Source: Spongospora subterranea
Lineage: Eukaryota > Endomyxa > Phytomyxea > Plasmodiophorida > Plasmodiophoridae
Direction: 5' to 3'
DNA length: 38,982 nt
Assembly: GCA_900404475.1 (NCBI GenBank)
Contig: OUQQ01000123.1
Location: 1 to 38,982, forward strand
Shown: positions 1 through 13,426 of the stretch, one piece after another
Layout of the letters: each line of letters begins with the position of its first letter
How positions within the stretch are numbered: the first letter of the stretch is position 1
The notes under the pieces: model-generated
What the model was told of the DNA's origin: nothing
What the model saw: the letters and a program-made list of their open reading frames with translations, nothing else
Databases searched by the model: none
Program-made: the position numbers and the translations under genes

Positions 1-188
1 TACAATGAGGAGCCCGCGCAGTCTTAGTCACCATCCGTGGTATATATACAATGCAGATGAAGCCCTGAGGGGGCTGCGGATGCTCTTTTCGAAATCATTT
101 TAGGTGACCGACGAGCTCAGGGGGGCTGTTAAGGGTCCAGTTCGGGAACTTTCGCCCTGTTCCTGACTCGACCTGCCCCGACGACATC
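1..188. other. Upstream region of MED14, no gene seen
   Basis: Non-coding by eye. It contains a tatatata-type AT tract near 41-49 that could be a core promoter element for the downstream gene, but nothing else distinguishes it. A first exon of MED14 could extend here. Confidence 0.3.
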
Positions 189-3100
189 ATGAAAACATTG
201 ACTAGTCGCTGCCACATCACCATGGATAATATATGCAGTTCACTGGTCAAGTCGTGCAAATCCATTCCTTTGTAAATCTGTCATGCTCTTCGCCGCGGAT
301 GATGTAATAATCTGTTGGTTTCCATGGTAGAAGCGACGATAATCAGCACGGTATTGGCGACAGGCAAGCGCTATACAAATATTTCCAGTCGACGAGACAA
401 TGGTTCTTTAGAATATTGATGATCGTCCAATGGGTTTCGAGATCTGTCACGCCCTTAGAACAGCTCACATCTCTAAACGAGTTCATCAACCGGACCAACC
501 GGGTTTTCAGGAAGTACGCTCACCGAATGCGTCTCGAATTGAGCGCCCAGATGGAGAGACATTTGTAGGGTGGTTTGTCCAATCTTGGTTGATCGGGCTC
601 TAACAGATGTCCTTATCGATATAACAGGTATCCTGCCTGGGATGTTCCCACTGCTATGCACATGCTTTGCTATGGCCGATATCCATGGTTCAACCATCGC
701 CCTGTACCAACCCGCCCCCTTTCTTACTAAATCTCTCTTGGTCAATCTTTCTGTCATCAGGGGCTTGGCCAATCTCGACAGGCCTTAACTGACCGGCTGT
801 CGATGCTGGTTCGAGCGCAATTCGCTTCCAGCTTGTTGCCTGCGACTCTGCATTTGACCGCCAGTTCAGTACAAGACGGGAAACTCAGTCTTAGAAGCGC
901 CAACGATTTTGCTCTAGTACTCTCGCTTCGTTTGCACGGTCGCGAGTGCGTGCTGAAATTGTCGATGCGTTTGGGGTGTTTTGCTGAATAGTGAGTTTCT
1001 AGACGCGGTTCTACAGTTTATTGGTGTGTTCTATCGGCCAAAATCAAGGATCTTCCTGTTTCGAATTCATTGCAATCCGATTGCAACGCCATGCTGTCCG
1101 ATCATTCATCGCCAGAAACGGCGTTAGCGGATCTTTGCGAGTATCTTCGTCTCTATCTCGTTCGGCAGCAGTTTGCCGCGTTTAAACAGGTTTTTTGTTC
1201 TCGCCGCTCTTTGCCGATGTAATCTCTAACCCGTTTGCCCAGGAAGTTGATCTTATGGTGAAGAATAACTTTCTGATCGGACAGAACGTCTCCGAAGATC
1301 GTCTAACGTTGGAGTTGCACTATTGGCCATCCGATATTGTCGGAGTCCCCGTTCCTGGCCATATACCTTGGTCCGTCTCTCTCTTTCCAAAGCACCTGAG
1401 GCTAAACCGTCACCCGTATAATGCAGGGACAATGACGCGCCTTTGATGAGCAATTCCGTTCTGCTGATCGTCCTCAACCCTCCCAGTGTGCAATTTGTGC
1501 CGGATTCTCCCCACGCTTGCGCGCTCCTAAAGTTGATGACGCCGTTGAGTGATTTGGTGGTGACCGCTCGCCGTGTGCAATCAGTTTTGCGGCTCCAGCA
1601 ATTGCATTGCCATCTAACGTCCGCATCCATTGATCTTGTGTTTTGGGCTTCCTTATCTCTGCAAGATGATACGTTGGAGATTGCACTATTTGATAGTGAA
1701 GACAGAGTCAGAGTTGTTTTGTTTTTCGCTGTTTTGACTGATCAAAACTGATTCATTTTCCGATATCAGACATTGTTCGTTGATGGACTCTCTGTTTCGA
1801 TATCAGTAGCACCCGAGGATGGGGCCTTCACCATTAGGTGTTTTACTCTTGAAAGTAATCCGTTCTGGAGCAGGCTGCTTGGGCTATTCACACGGCATTT
1901 GAACGAATCCCCAATCAAGATCTACCAGATTCTGGCCGCACTATCAATCAACGCCGTTATTGAGCATTTCTCTCTGCTTGCCAAGTAAATTACTTGTCCA
2001 ATCCTACCTCGATTCGTGTGTGGCTGATCTAGCCCCTGGAACCTCAGTGTTACAGGCCATTCGTCCAGAAGGAATAACTCAGATGAACTAGGATGGCTTT
2101 CGTTATGCGTTCCCATTCCACATTTTCCCCCAGCTGCACTCGTAATCAGTTTAAATGATGGAGAACTGATGTTCAACTTGTATGACGACATTAAGAAACT
2201 ATCGCCAAAAACCGCAGATGAGTTGGACTTCAACTCTCTCTTGCAAGATTGGAGTGTTTTGAAGACAAGGTGGGCACGTATCGTTCAATGCGTTTACAAG
2301 TGATAATCAACTGGGTTTCGATTTAGCGTCCCCAGGAACCGCAAGTATCTTCGGGAATCTGTCGATGTTATGCAGCGCTTGTCGCCATCGTTATTCTGCG
2401 AGTTGGTGAGGACGCTTCAATGTCGATTAATGCAGCGTGTAATCAAGAAAGAGCTGTATATATTTTCCCTCCGTGTTTTTGTATTGTGATGCTGAAGGTG
2501 CTGTTCAGGGCGGCGGCCGAGGTTGTTGCCTTATCTGCGCGATTCATGTGTGTTCGCATGTGTTTGCCAGAGCACTTCTGGCTTCGTACGCCGCTCTACG
2601 TCATCGTACGGTGTCCCCATTATTCCCATTACATCGCTTCTGTCGACTGCAGTGTCCTTGGTGCTCGATTCGTGTCTTCAGCTCCATTTATCTGTCCATC
2701 CTCCCGTATTTCTGCTGTCTCCTTTCGCCATTTGATTTTCATTCAATGATGCGCAGATTTCAATTTCAATGCTTCCCAGATGTGTATGGATTTCTGCTAT
2801 CCTTTTGAAGATGCCAAAAAACTCCGATATTCCACCGTGCAACCTTTTCGCGACGATATTCACTTGATGCTAGGTCTCATAGACTTATCCTCGCAATTTC
2901 TGAAAATCAGCCGAGGTATTCCTCTCCGATTTCATTGTCAAGTCATTGGTTTTCTGAGCACCATCGCAGAGCATCGGTTTATCTCTGATCATTTCCAAAT
3001 TCGCCGTCTTTCTCTCGCCGGGCTCTGTGTAGGATACCGAACTGATTGTTCGATTTTAATTGTCCCCAAGATCGTCCATGGTCACGTGATGTTGTCGCCA

Positions 3101-4400
3101 CATTTTTCTCCAAAAGATTTACCGCAACGGTTTACACATCTGCAACCATTCCTGAAAATTTATTTCAAACTGTCGTTTTTTGTTCGTAGATCGTATCTGG
3201 AACACGAACTCAATAGTGGACTCTTGGGATTTTTGAGAGTCCTCCACTCCAGCTATCACATGACCGAAGCCGTTCTAAGATTCGTCAGTGTTTTGTCGTT
3301 GGCGAGATTGTTTTTCACGATTGGTTTAGCTATATACGTCCAATGTCGTTGGCTACATCGGTCCGGATATCGACGTTGTGCCACAATCGTGCACATGTCT
3401 TCGATTGGTTTATCGCAACATCAAGCTGTCGATCCAGCTGTGGATCGACTTGCGCTTTCTAGCGGGTTTGTTCGGTTTTTTTCCATTCCGTTTCTCAGAT
3501 ATCTGTTGACGACGTTCCCGATTTCACAGACAATATTATCGTCGTGGAACATAGCTCTCCGGTTACATCGGATGAACGGTTATCGGGTGTCAATGAATTG
3601 CTCGAATTTCTAGATTCGTGGAGAACCAAGTGCAATAAGTCAGGGTCGCAAGTGTCGCCACGTTCTCAGAGTCTAACGTCCTATCTTAGGCATGTGGAAT
3701 CAAGCTCGGTTGCGGCAATCCTCAAGCAGAAGAACAATCCTAGAATGGATAGCGGGCTCTGGTGTCAGAATGGTATCGAATTCGTCGTTGACAATGTGAT
3801 TATTTTCTGCTCTTTTGCTTGCGCCGCCACCTAAACCTTCGCTGCTTCAATAGGAGGGGATCGTTGGCCTTGAGACAACCTCGGACTCTGCAGATATTCA
3901 AGCGTTTCTGCAGTATTATCAGGACCACGCCACCGGCAACCATTTAACTGGGTTTGCCCGGTTATGTTATGCCCCCGGCCCCGTCTTTCACCAAGTTGCT
4001 CTTATACTTCAGTACGCTCATGTTGTTATTGTTTGAATAGAAACTGAATCGTATCGTCCATCATTGCAGGAGTATTCAGGAAAACTCTTCGCCTAAGCTG
4101 CTCCGAGTACATCTACTACTACAATGTCGCCAATCATGGACGTATTCCCGCACCACGCAGTCCATGACGTTATTTATCGAATTTCAGGAGCCGTTGATCG
4201 GTTCATGTGTCGTCATCGTGCATTATTCGATTATCGACCGCCTGGTTTCGCTTGGCGGCCGAGGCGGTGATGCCAACCTTCTACAACAGTATCTGCTGGA
4301 GTGGGACAGGACGTGTCTCGCGTCGGCAGTCGATCTCCTCAGGCGAAGATCACTGATCGAAATCGCCAAGTTGAGGTCTGCTACATCTGATGTAAGTTAA
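189..4400 (+). CDS. MED14: Mediator complex subunit 14 (RGR1/MED14 family)
   Basis: Scaffold subunit linking the middle and tail of the Mediator coactivator in the nucleus. Exons read 189-271, 331-564, 607-703, 761-968, 1017-1189 and 1243-1370, and onward in short exons; phases of these first six agree. Spliced, the N-terminus reads through the segments STRQWFFRILMIVQW, WDVPTAMHMLCYGRYP and LLPATLHLTASSVQDGKL, which match the conserved MED14 N-terminal domain in order. Later segments (LTPLSDLVV-like near 1530, AGLCVGYRTDCSIL near 3020, ADIQAFLQYYQDH near 3890, LFIEFQEPLIGS near 4180) follow the MED14 order to the C-terminus. The region 2420-3500 is the least certain part. The start is the first in-frame ATG; another in-frame ATG follows at 222. 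A strong donor, GTAAGT at 4392, overlaps the proposed last codons, so a further exon near 4474-4522 is possible. Confidence 0.85.
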
Positions 4401-5029
4401 ATTATGTAATATATATATGCGTTAAGTTAATTTCTTGAATCATCCCGTTGACATCTTACTGCCCCAAACATAGCCAACAAACGGAACTTTCGATCAAGTG
4501 CGCCTTTCTGATCTGACCTGATCACTATGACACACACCTTTGACAATTCAGCGACTCTTTGAGGCATTCTCGTTCGGGTGAACCCATCACTCTTTTGTTT
4601 GGAACTGGACATCCACAGGAACCATTGCGTTCAAATACCGAATCTAAAGCGATCGGTCACCTCTCACTCATCTGGGTTATTTCATTGATCAAGAACAAAA
4701 CACCTTATACGATGGAATGAGGATATTCGGAAGAAAACCGAGTTTTCTGTATTTTGTCGTAAAAATCAAGGAATTTGCGTCGATTAAGGGAGCAGCAGCA
4801 GGCAATACTTCTCAGCAAACGTCGAGATGCGATCAGCAACTGACGCGATACAATCAGCTGGATTTCCACTCTCCCCTGATCATCACAATTCATTCTCGAA
4901 AGATCCGCCGAACTACTTCCCGTGTTCTATACAGGACAATTGTCATGATCTCAAACAAATGTGTCAGTTGTGTTTCCATGGCGCTAGATAACACTTCAAA
5001 GCAATGAATTGTATTATATTGCGATCTGT
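4401..5029. other. Convergent intergenic stretch with a doubtful minus-strand small ORF
   Basis: MED14 and PRMT1 converge here. An AT-rich run with tatatatat lies near 4407-4420. On the minus strand an ORF from 4612 starts MSSSKQKSDGFTRTRM and could splice twice (about 30-nt and 26-nt introns) to a basic peptide of 45-50 residues, but I know no family for it and it would overlap a possible last MED14 exon. A plus-strand 96-codon ORF at 4717-5007 has no recognisable feature. Nothing else is supported. Confidence 0.2.
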
Positions 5030-7049
<2,020 letters not shown>

Positions 7050-8184
7050 ATGTCGCCCATCACCGATGATCTTGAGTCACGCTGCAGTAGATGTGGCTCA
7101 ACGGTCGATAAGTCACCGGATTTGCAAATCCTTTATACGACGTGCTGTGGTGTTGCTCTGTGAGTTTGGCTGAATTTTCTGGTTTTTGTTGTTCTAAGTT
7201 CAAGGTTGTAAACGTTCAACGCCATGTTTTCGTCAAATGTCTTTTTTTATCGTAGTGTGAGCTGCCGACCGATTTACTATGAACGATTAGTTGTACTGAA
7301 TGTACTAATGGACTGTTTCGAACTCGGCGCTCGATTCAGTGTCCTGAATGTTCGGTCGCTATATCTCGAGCTTCTTTCGACGAGAGGGAGTTCTCTCAAC
7401 AAAAATACGAGAATGTGTCGCGACACAGGAAGCTAACTGATTCTGTGTCTGTTTCGGTTGTGTTTCAGCGTTATTCTCGTCGCTTACGTTGGTTTTATTG
7501 AGTCAGATTCCATGTCTTAACCAGAGATGATTTTCTTTCAGAAGAGGCGTATAGCGACCACCTTGAAATGATTGAGAACGTCCTATATGCTCTTTCCTAT
7601 GGGAACCCAGCGGAAATAGAGGAAGCTCAAAGGTCCTAGTTTCAACCTGTGCAATAGGAGAAAAAGCTAATCAAACTGACAGGTCGATTGCCGAATTCAA
7701 AACAGCTAACGCAGATCGGTTAACCGCCCAGATTTCGCAGAGAATCGCTGAGCAGAATGTAGCTCAAGATCAAGCGCGGCCTGTTGAACCTGATCAACGC
7801 CAAACAATGCCTGAACCATCAAAGTAATATGTTTTGCTGCGCGTTTTCGATTTCTTGTTTATCAATAGCAATGAGCAGAGCATTCTCATTCCCAGCCCCA
7901 ATTGTCATGAATACTCTTCCGAAATTGATGCTAGTTCCATGCAATCCGGAACTAGATGTGGATGTGTCGAAGTTAAACCCCGCTGAGCTCAGAAAACATA
8001 AGTATGTTCTCTCAAGTCTTTGTGACTGCTCCACCGTAATTGTTTGTTACAATACAGATATTCGATGTGGCAAAGAAAGATTGCGGCGGCGCGAGCTGGG
8101 GGCTTTCGAAAGGGTGTAGCTGAAGAACGTTACGAGCAAGACGCATTCGATTCATTATTTGAATTTTCTGTTTCTACTGTGTAA
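7050..8184 (+). CDS. MNAT1: CDK-activating kinase assembly factor MAT1 (TFIIH subunit)
   Basis: MAT1 holds CDK7 and cyclin H together and tethers them to TFIIH in the nucleus. Spliced, the N-terminus is MSPITDDLESRCSRCGSTV, a RING-type start with CxxC; then TTCCGVALVSC across an intron opening with GTGAGT; then CPECSVAISRASFDEREF after an intron holding TACTAAT. The coiled helical middle reads YSDHLEMIENVLYALSYG and SIAEFKTANADRLTAQIS, matching the MAT1 arch. The C-terminus has AGGFRKGVAEERYEQDAF, the conserved cyclin-H/CDK7-binding tail. About six introns of 45-110 nt are inferred. Oddity: the histidine of the usual CGHxxC in the RING is not seen. ATG at 7050 is the first in frame with the CxxC. 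Confidence 0.88.
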
Positions 8185-8452
8185 ACAACATAATTTATGT
8201 GTAATCATTGTTCACATGGTCGCGAATATATTCCACAAACCTTTTTTCTTAAGAACATGACTTGACCTGCTTGATTTTACAATAGTTCCGAAGCGGCTCT
8301 TGCGACTCGAGAATTCTCCACTGGCGCACGATGACTCAATTCAAATTAAGTCATCGATTTCAGTTGATTCACCATGGGTTAATATCGACTGCAGTTGGTC
8401 GCAATTATCATTCTATTGTTGTATAACGTCGTCTACTTAGTATTTTTTCTTA
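8185..8452. other. Intergenic, no gene seen
   Basis: AT-rich spacer between two plus-strand genes, with no canonical AATAAA after the MNAT1 stop. It should hold the MNAT1 3' end and the promoter of the next gene. Confidence 0.3.
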
Positions 8453-10741
8453 ATGACGCGAACGGCGGTTCTTATTCTTATTGTTTCTAGCGTCCTTCAA
8501 TATGCGAACGCCGGATGTTTATGCTCTGCCCACGGTGATCCACATATTCTAATGTGTAGGGTGGAATAATCATGAAACCGAGAAATATATTCAAGGTTCT
8601 GGTACCTCAGGTGATGGGAAGACACAGTTCGATTTTCAGTCCACAGGGTTGTTCCAAATGTTCAAATCCGAAAATATTGAAGTCCAATGTGAATTTTCTT
8701 ACTGGCAACAGTTCAGACAATATACCATCGTAGACAAATGTCGCCTTTCGGTTAAAGGGAAAGAAGGGTATTGTTCTCACAAAATCTGATGTCACAATTA
8801 TTCAAGAAGTGTTCTGTAGGTGTGATTTCACTCTGATGACAGGAGGTCTGGCAGGTGTCGGGGTCGATAAGAAGTTTTCCATGTTCGGGGGGTCCCAGAT
8901 TTCAGGGAAAGATGTTCTTAGCGAATATAAGCGTTATATTCCTGCTGATCTTGGCCTGGAACTCAAAATCCGCGGCGACGATGTTCAGGCGACAATTAAA
9001 ACGGCTAATGATGGGACAATTGATATTATGATGCGACCCTGGGAATTTAGCGTCAATGCCCCTAAATTAGGAATTTGTTCCGGCCTGTGTGGAAGTTGTA
9101 ATGGAAAACTTGAACGCCCTGTAAAGGTTCAAGACTGGGGTCGAGATAAGGTTTGCGACCACACTAATGGTGTAAAGCCTATCGAAGTTGGCAAAACATG
9201 CCCTAAACCCGACCCTACAGTTAACGGTGGGTTGAAATCGTGCTTTGCTGTTTAGTGTTTTAATATTACTTCCTGCAGGTACATCCCCTACCACAAATTT
9301 AACCTCGAAACCTACTTCTGCTCCTTTATCGGTTAATGTGACCAGCCCCCCACCTCCTACTACAATTCCAGCACCAACTACTGCAGCGGTGACGCCAATA
9401 CCAACTACTGCGAATGCGACTATAGCACCAACTACTGCTGCGGCAACGCCAGCACCAACAACAGCTAACCTAACTACAGCGCCAACTACTGTTGCGGCAA
9501 CGCCAGCGCCAACTACTGCTGCGGCCACTCCAGCACCAACTGCAGCCAACACGACTGCAACACCAACTACTGCTGCGGCAACTCCAGCACCGACTACAGC
9601 TAACGCGACAACCTCGGGTTCATATGCTACGATTCCCCCAACAACTAATGCCGAGTCGACAACCCCTTCCAATACCACATCAGCACCGAGTAATACAGAT
9701 TCATTATCCGTTATGGAATCTATTCATCTCATCTGTTTGATGTAGGTACTACGGTCCCCACAACCGCTCCAGTTGTAACGCTAAATCAGACGTCGTACGT
9801 TACTCCATCATCTCCACACCATCGAAACACGTCAGTAACAGAAATTTGAACTGTATAGGGCCCCGCCTGCTGTCAACAGTACACAGATGCCAGTGCCGAA
9901 TGCGACGCCAAATGTTACGATCCCGGTCCCTGAGTACGTCCCGTGTGATGAAACCAAGGTCGTTCACAATCCTTGTTTCGAGTCCGACGCAGTGTTGAAA
10001 TCGGTGATCAATCAATGCTTATGTGGGCAATCCGAAGATCGCATGGAAACCGATGACACATTCGGGATGTTCGTAGAAAACTGTATCTACGACAAGTCGT
10101 TAGGCCCTGGGGCTGAAGAAATCGCCCATAAGACAATGGAGACATGTCAGAGAATCCTCGACCTCGAGATTGATAATGTTGAAAAGGGATTGACATTGCC
10201 GACCTTCAACAACAAAACTGCCATTTCTTTGAACACTGCTGGAATTCTCAGGAAAACTGTGACCCGTTCCCCCATTGACATTCCACTAGGAACCGGAGTC
10301 ACATACCGGCTCGTTCGAACTTCTCGACCATTGCCGAACGTGGTCATGCCGTCATATTTGCAACCTCGTCCTACGGTTTACATGAACGCTGGCATCATCA
10401 CGCAGTTACCCGATGACCAAATCCAAGTGGCCATCCAACCAATGTCATCAACGAATGCTCCTTCAATGTCGTCAACGGGTGCTCCTTCGAAGTTAGCAAT
10501 GTTGAGCAACTTTACTGTCAGTGACGACTGGAAAGTTCGGGCAAACAAAAAGATTGCCGAGGCATTCTTAAGCGACAAAGTTCCAGAACTGGCTGCAAAC
10601 GTACGAGCTGGCAGAGAGCCAGAAGTAGCTGCGATGATTGCAATGGGGACGACAAATCATCAAAAAATCGGTGTCACGCCCCAAGAAGCCAAGAAAATTT
10701 GCGATGGCGCGTCAATGTCGGGAAAAACATTCAAGTGGTAA
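8453..10741 (+). CDS. Secreted von Willebrand factor D-domain protein with mucin-like Thr/Pro/Ala region
   Basis: Begins with a clear signal peptide, MTRTAVLILIVSSVLQYANA, then CLCSAHGDPHI, the CxCxxxGDPH opening of a vWD domain. The D domain continues over two introns (about 8540-8595 and 8771-8820) and closes with APKLGICSGLCGSCNG, the typical CGxCG-like end. An intron at about 9222-9279 leads into a low-complexity region of TTAAATPAP-type repeats, a likely heavily O-glycosylated mucin stretch. A 28-nt intron (9831-9858) leads to a C-terminal region of about 290 residues with four to five cysteines and no recognised domain. No C-terminal membrane segment is seen, so I infer secretion, perhaps into an extracellular matrix, cuticle, egg coat or mucus. 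Confidence 0.82.
9371..9610 (+). repeat. Coding minisatellite for Thr/Pro/Ala mucin repeats
   Basis: Imperfect copies of a unit around GCACCAACTACTGCTGCGGC, about 24-33 bp each and partly arranged in higher-order pairs, run in frame inside the vWD/mucin gene. They encode APTTAAATP-like units that are good O-glycosylation substrates. Copy number is probably variable between individuals. Confidence 0.85.
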
Positions 10742-10763
10742 GTATCTTCGTATTAGCATCCTC

Positions 10764-10769
10764 AATAAA
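10764..10769 (+). terminator. Polyadenylation signal AATAAA
   Basis: Canonical AATAAA about 22 nt after the stop codon of the vWD/mucin gene. It implies a very short 3' UTR, consistent with the next gene ending on the opposite strand only about 120 bp away. Confidence 0.7.
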
Positions 10770-10885
10770 GAGAACACTGAACAATTCAGCCACACGCTTG
10801 AGCTTTAAGAATTATAGGCTTTTGTAGAACAATTTGGGGACAGTTATTCAAAATTGGAATAAATAACACGAGAAACATTGCGAGT

Positions 10886-12400
10886 CTACCAAGTAGACGC
10901 AACAATCTCCATATCCTCATCCTCGACGGCTTGACCCTGTTGCGGGGACCCATCTTCATCTCCATCCTCGCAATTATCGAGCATTTCTGAGAGATAAATT
11001 TCTTTTCCGTTACTATCTCGCGTCAAAAGGCGAAAACGACGCCCTTAAAAATGAATGAATGCAGAGCTGTCATAAATTATGTCAATCAACTGACCAGCAG
11101 CTGGAGGCGAAGAAACACTTGCAGCTTTGTCCGCTTCAGTCTCAGGGCTATGAGGCCCGTCATCGTCATTATAATTATTGGCATACTCTAGAGCTTCATC
11201 TTCATAACCGCAATCCGCGCAGAATTTATGAAAAGTTGCCATAAACATCGGATTCTGTAACCAGAATAAGTCAACCAGATACAAATACAATTGCGGCATA
11301 CGTCTTTGACTATGGGACCGAAATGCATTGTGGTTGCATCGCGATGGTAAGACGCTCCATTACCAAACAGCAGCAACGCGGCAGACATGTTGTCTCTACT
11401 CCCAGCAGCTAAACAGACATGCAAATTGAGTGATTTACGAAACGTTGATACTATTACGAAAAACGCTAACCCAATGATGCCCTAAGCAACTCGTTGACAG
11501 TTTCAAGCGGGTTGTCGCTTACATTTAGGCATTTGTGAATGACCGCGTGCACCATTTCATTGCTAAGACGCTCAAATATTCCATCGCACGCTACTAGCAA
11601 ATATCCTTGACCAACACTTGCTGTGATATGCCGTCTCTGTATATCAGGCAAAGCGATCACTTTCTGCTCTTCGAAAGGAACGTCGGGGTTGCATTTGTAT
11701 TTCCAGTCGCCAATCGCCCTGGATAGAGCTAAATCTCCATCAACTCTGTCAGCGGCCACGTGGCCACCAGCTTTGACAATTCGAGCTTTTTCTAGTTCAA
11801 GACTCGGTTTATGGTCAACTGTCAAAGCATCGACGAAGTCTTGGTGCTCAGATGATGAAAAAGACCAAAGCGCCCTGCAATCACCGGAATTAGAAATCGT
11901 CAACCTGATAGAATCCTCTCTGTCAACGCCCTGTTCCTAAATGAGAACATTCAACAAATGGCTAGATGGTGTTATCAAGACGGCATACGTGCTCAACAAT
12001 AACAAAAACGCAAGCGCATCCATGTCCTCGCGTCTGATTCTCTGGACTACAGAATTGGACATCGAACTCCATTACAGCGTCTTTCAACCCTTGATCGCTC
12101 CAGTCGTCAAGCCCGTCTATTTTATCAAGTAGATGTTCTGCACAATATCGTGCGGCGTCGTGGCCTCCATGGCCATCGTACACGCCAATAAAAGTGGCAT
12201 GAGGATGTCTTTTCATATTTAGACAAACAGTGTGTGAATCCTAATGGAAAAGATCAGAAATTAGGGCAAGAGTCTTTCCATGATCGATTATCAACCTCCA
12301 TCGACGTTCGAAACCCGCACATCGACGATACAGCAATTTTGCATCTTTCATTTCCGTATTGCTCCTGTAATCTTGCACATACCGGATGCGACAGCCCCAT
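10886..12400 (-). CDS. PP2C-family (PPM) Mn/Mg-dependent Ser/Thr protein phosphatase
   Basis: Starts MGLSHPV and runs SSMCGFRTSMED across an intron into SHTVCLN, the first PP2C motif. Then come VYDGHGGHDAARY (metal-binding DGHGG), SNSGDCRALW, LALSRAIGDWKYK, YLLVACDGIFERLSNEM (metal-binding DG) and AAGSRDNMSA (final metal-binding DN). All metal-ligating acidic residues expected for an active enzyme are present. Five introns of about 47-62 nt are inferred. The C-terminus is acidic (EDGDEDG) and ends TSTW after the last intron. Length is about 420 residues, typical of PPM1-like enzymes. The ATG is confirmed by the N-terminal MG, a myristoylation-type start. Substrate unknown. Confidence 0.92.
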
Positions 12401-13192
12401 TTATAAATGAGAAAATTCGACCAGCAGAATGCGGCTCCGTTTTTAGGTCGTAAAATTGAATGCGGTGCTCCAGTCGTATGGGCTGCGCTTCACCCGGGCT
12501 GCGCTTCTCCCGCAATCAGAGTACCAGTACTCGAAATCGTCGCGATGCGATACACCTCGTCGTCAAGGAATGGAGGTGCTGTGTCTCAACGAGCTGGGCA
12601 CGCTTTTACTGTCCTGAGTGATATAGGTGTAGTCGACAAAATATCTGCCGCGATTCTGGGGTCTAGTGTTGCGAAATTATTCGTGAAACTCGATTAGGTT
12701 TTGATGTAGTCGTCTCCTCTGCTTTCATTCTGAACGTGTAAATTGAATTTCATGACGTCGTGAATGCAGATATGGAATGTGATATGTAAAGAAAGCCCAT
12801 GATTCTATGCATGCCTAATTTGATCATTATTCATTGAAGAGAGACTTTATTCTAGACGTAGTTGGATGTTTGCTAAACTGATGGATTTTATTGTTGCCAA
12901 AATTACGCGCAAAATAATGATCAGTTCAGGGAGAGTCATTTTGCGGAACCGATCATGTCAGGTCCGATAATTTTCGGTTGCAAATCCGCCCAAGAGCAAT
13001 CTTTGACGACTGCCCATCCCGTGTGCTGTTCTCGTTGTTTTTGGTATCTCGCCCTGGCAAAGGCGCGCGTTCCCAGCCCTCGTAATCACTGCTGCAATAC
13101 AACGTCTCAGGTCTGATAAGATCGTGTTGTACTCATCTTAGACTTTTCATTGGTGTTTGGACTATCAAATATCATGATCTATGGGCCCTCAA

Positions 13193-13230
13193 TATTTTTG
13201 AATCGACGAACCGCTTGGCGTTCGACGATT
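13193..13230 (+). other. Sm-site-like tract followed by hairpin, possible snRNA 3' end
   Basis: TATTTTTGA at 13193-13201 resembles an Sm-protein binding site and is followed at once by a 30-nt hairpin, 13201-13230: AATCG, a mismatched A, CGAAC, an 8-nt loop, then GTTCG, A, CGATT. An Sm site plus terminal stem-loop is the 3' layout of spliceosomal and spliced-leader RNAs. I could not match the upstream sequence to U1, U2, U4, U5 or U6. Confidence 0.2.
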
Positions 13231-13395
13231 GTAGTTAGCCTGAATTGGCGTTGTGATCTGAGTTAATGTTCACTCAGACTGAACTGAAATTCTACCGCCA
13301 TTAGCCAGTGGGAGTCCCCACACAGTTCAATGCCTTGGTTGAATAGCTGTTGTTCAATTAGTTGCTGGTTTGACGCTACAATACACTAAAAACGT

Positions 13396-13401
13396 TTTAT
13401 T
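13396..13401 (-). terminator. Polyadenylation signal AATAAA (minus strand)
   Basis: TTTATT on the plus strand is AATAAA on the minus strand, about 25 nt downstream of the alpha/beta hydrolase stop codon at 13427. Confidence 0.6.
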
Positions 13402-13426
13402 GCGGTCATAGAAGCATTGTTTTTCA

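Larger units (their letters stand above)
12401..13426. other. Intergenic region of about 1 kb without a supported gene
   Basis: Upstream region of PP2C and downstream region of the hydrolase. A plus-strand 96-codon ORF (12407-12697) and a 53-codon ORF (12955-13116, MSGPIIFGCKSA) show no family signal. Near 13191-13230 an Sm-like U-tract is followed by a perfect-stem hairpin (separate entry). Confidence 0.3.

Noticed and set aside
2780..3613. 277-codon plus-strand ORF inside MED14
   Set aside because: Only parts of it match MED14. The rest crosses apparent introns and a frame change: the downstream exon (DDVPDFTDNIIVVEHSS) is read in another frame. I treat it as a chance read-through within the MED14 gene, not a separate gene.
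9067..9678. 203-codon minus-strand ORF rich in Val, Ala and Gly
   Set aside because: It is the antisense of the Thr/Pro/Ala coding minisatellite; repeats of period three keep the opposite frame open without selection.
12407..12697. 96-codon plus-strand ORF starting 7 bp from the PP2C start
   Set aside because: It lies in the divergent upstream region with no motif; the length is within chance for this base composition.
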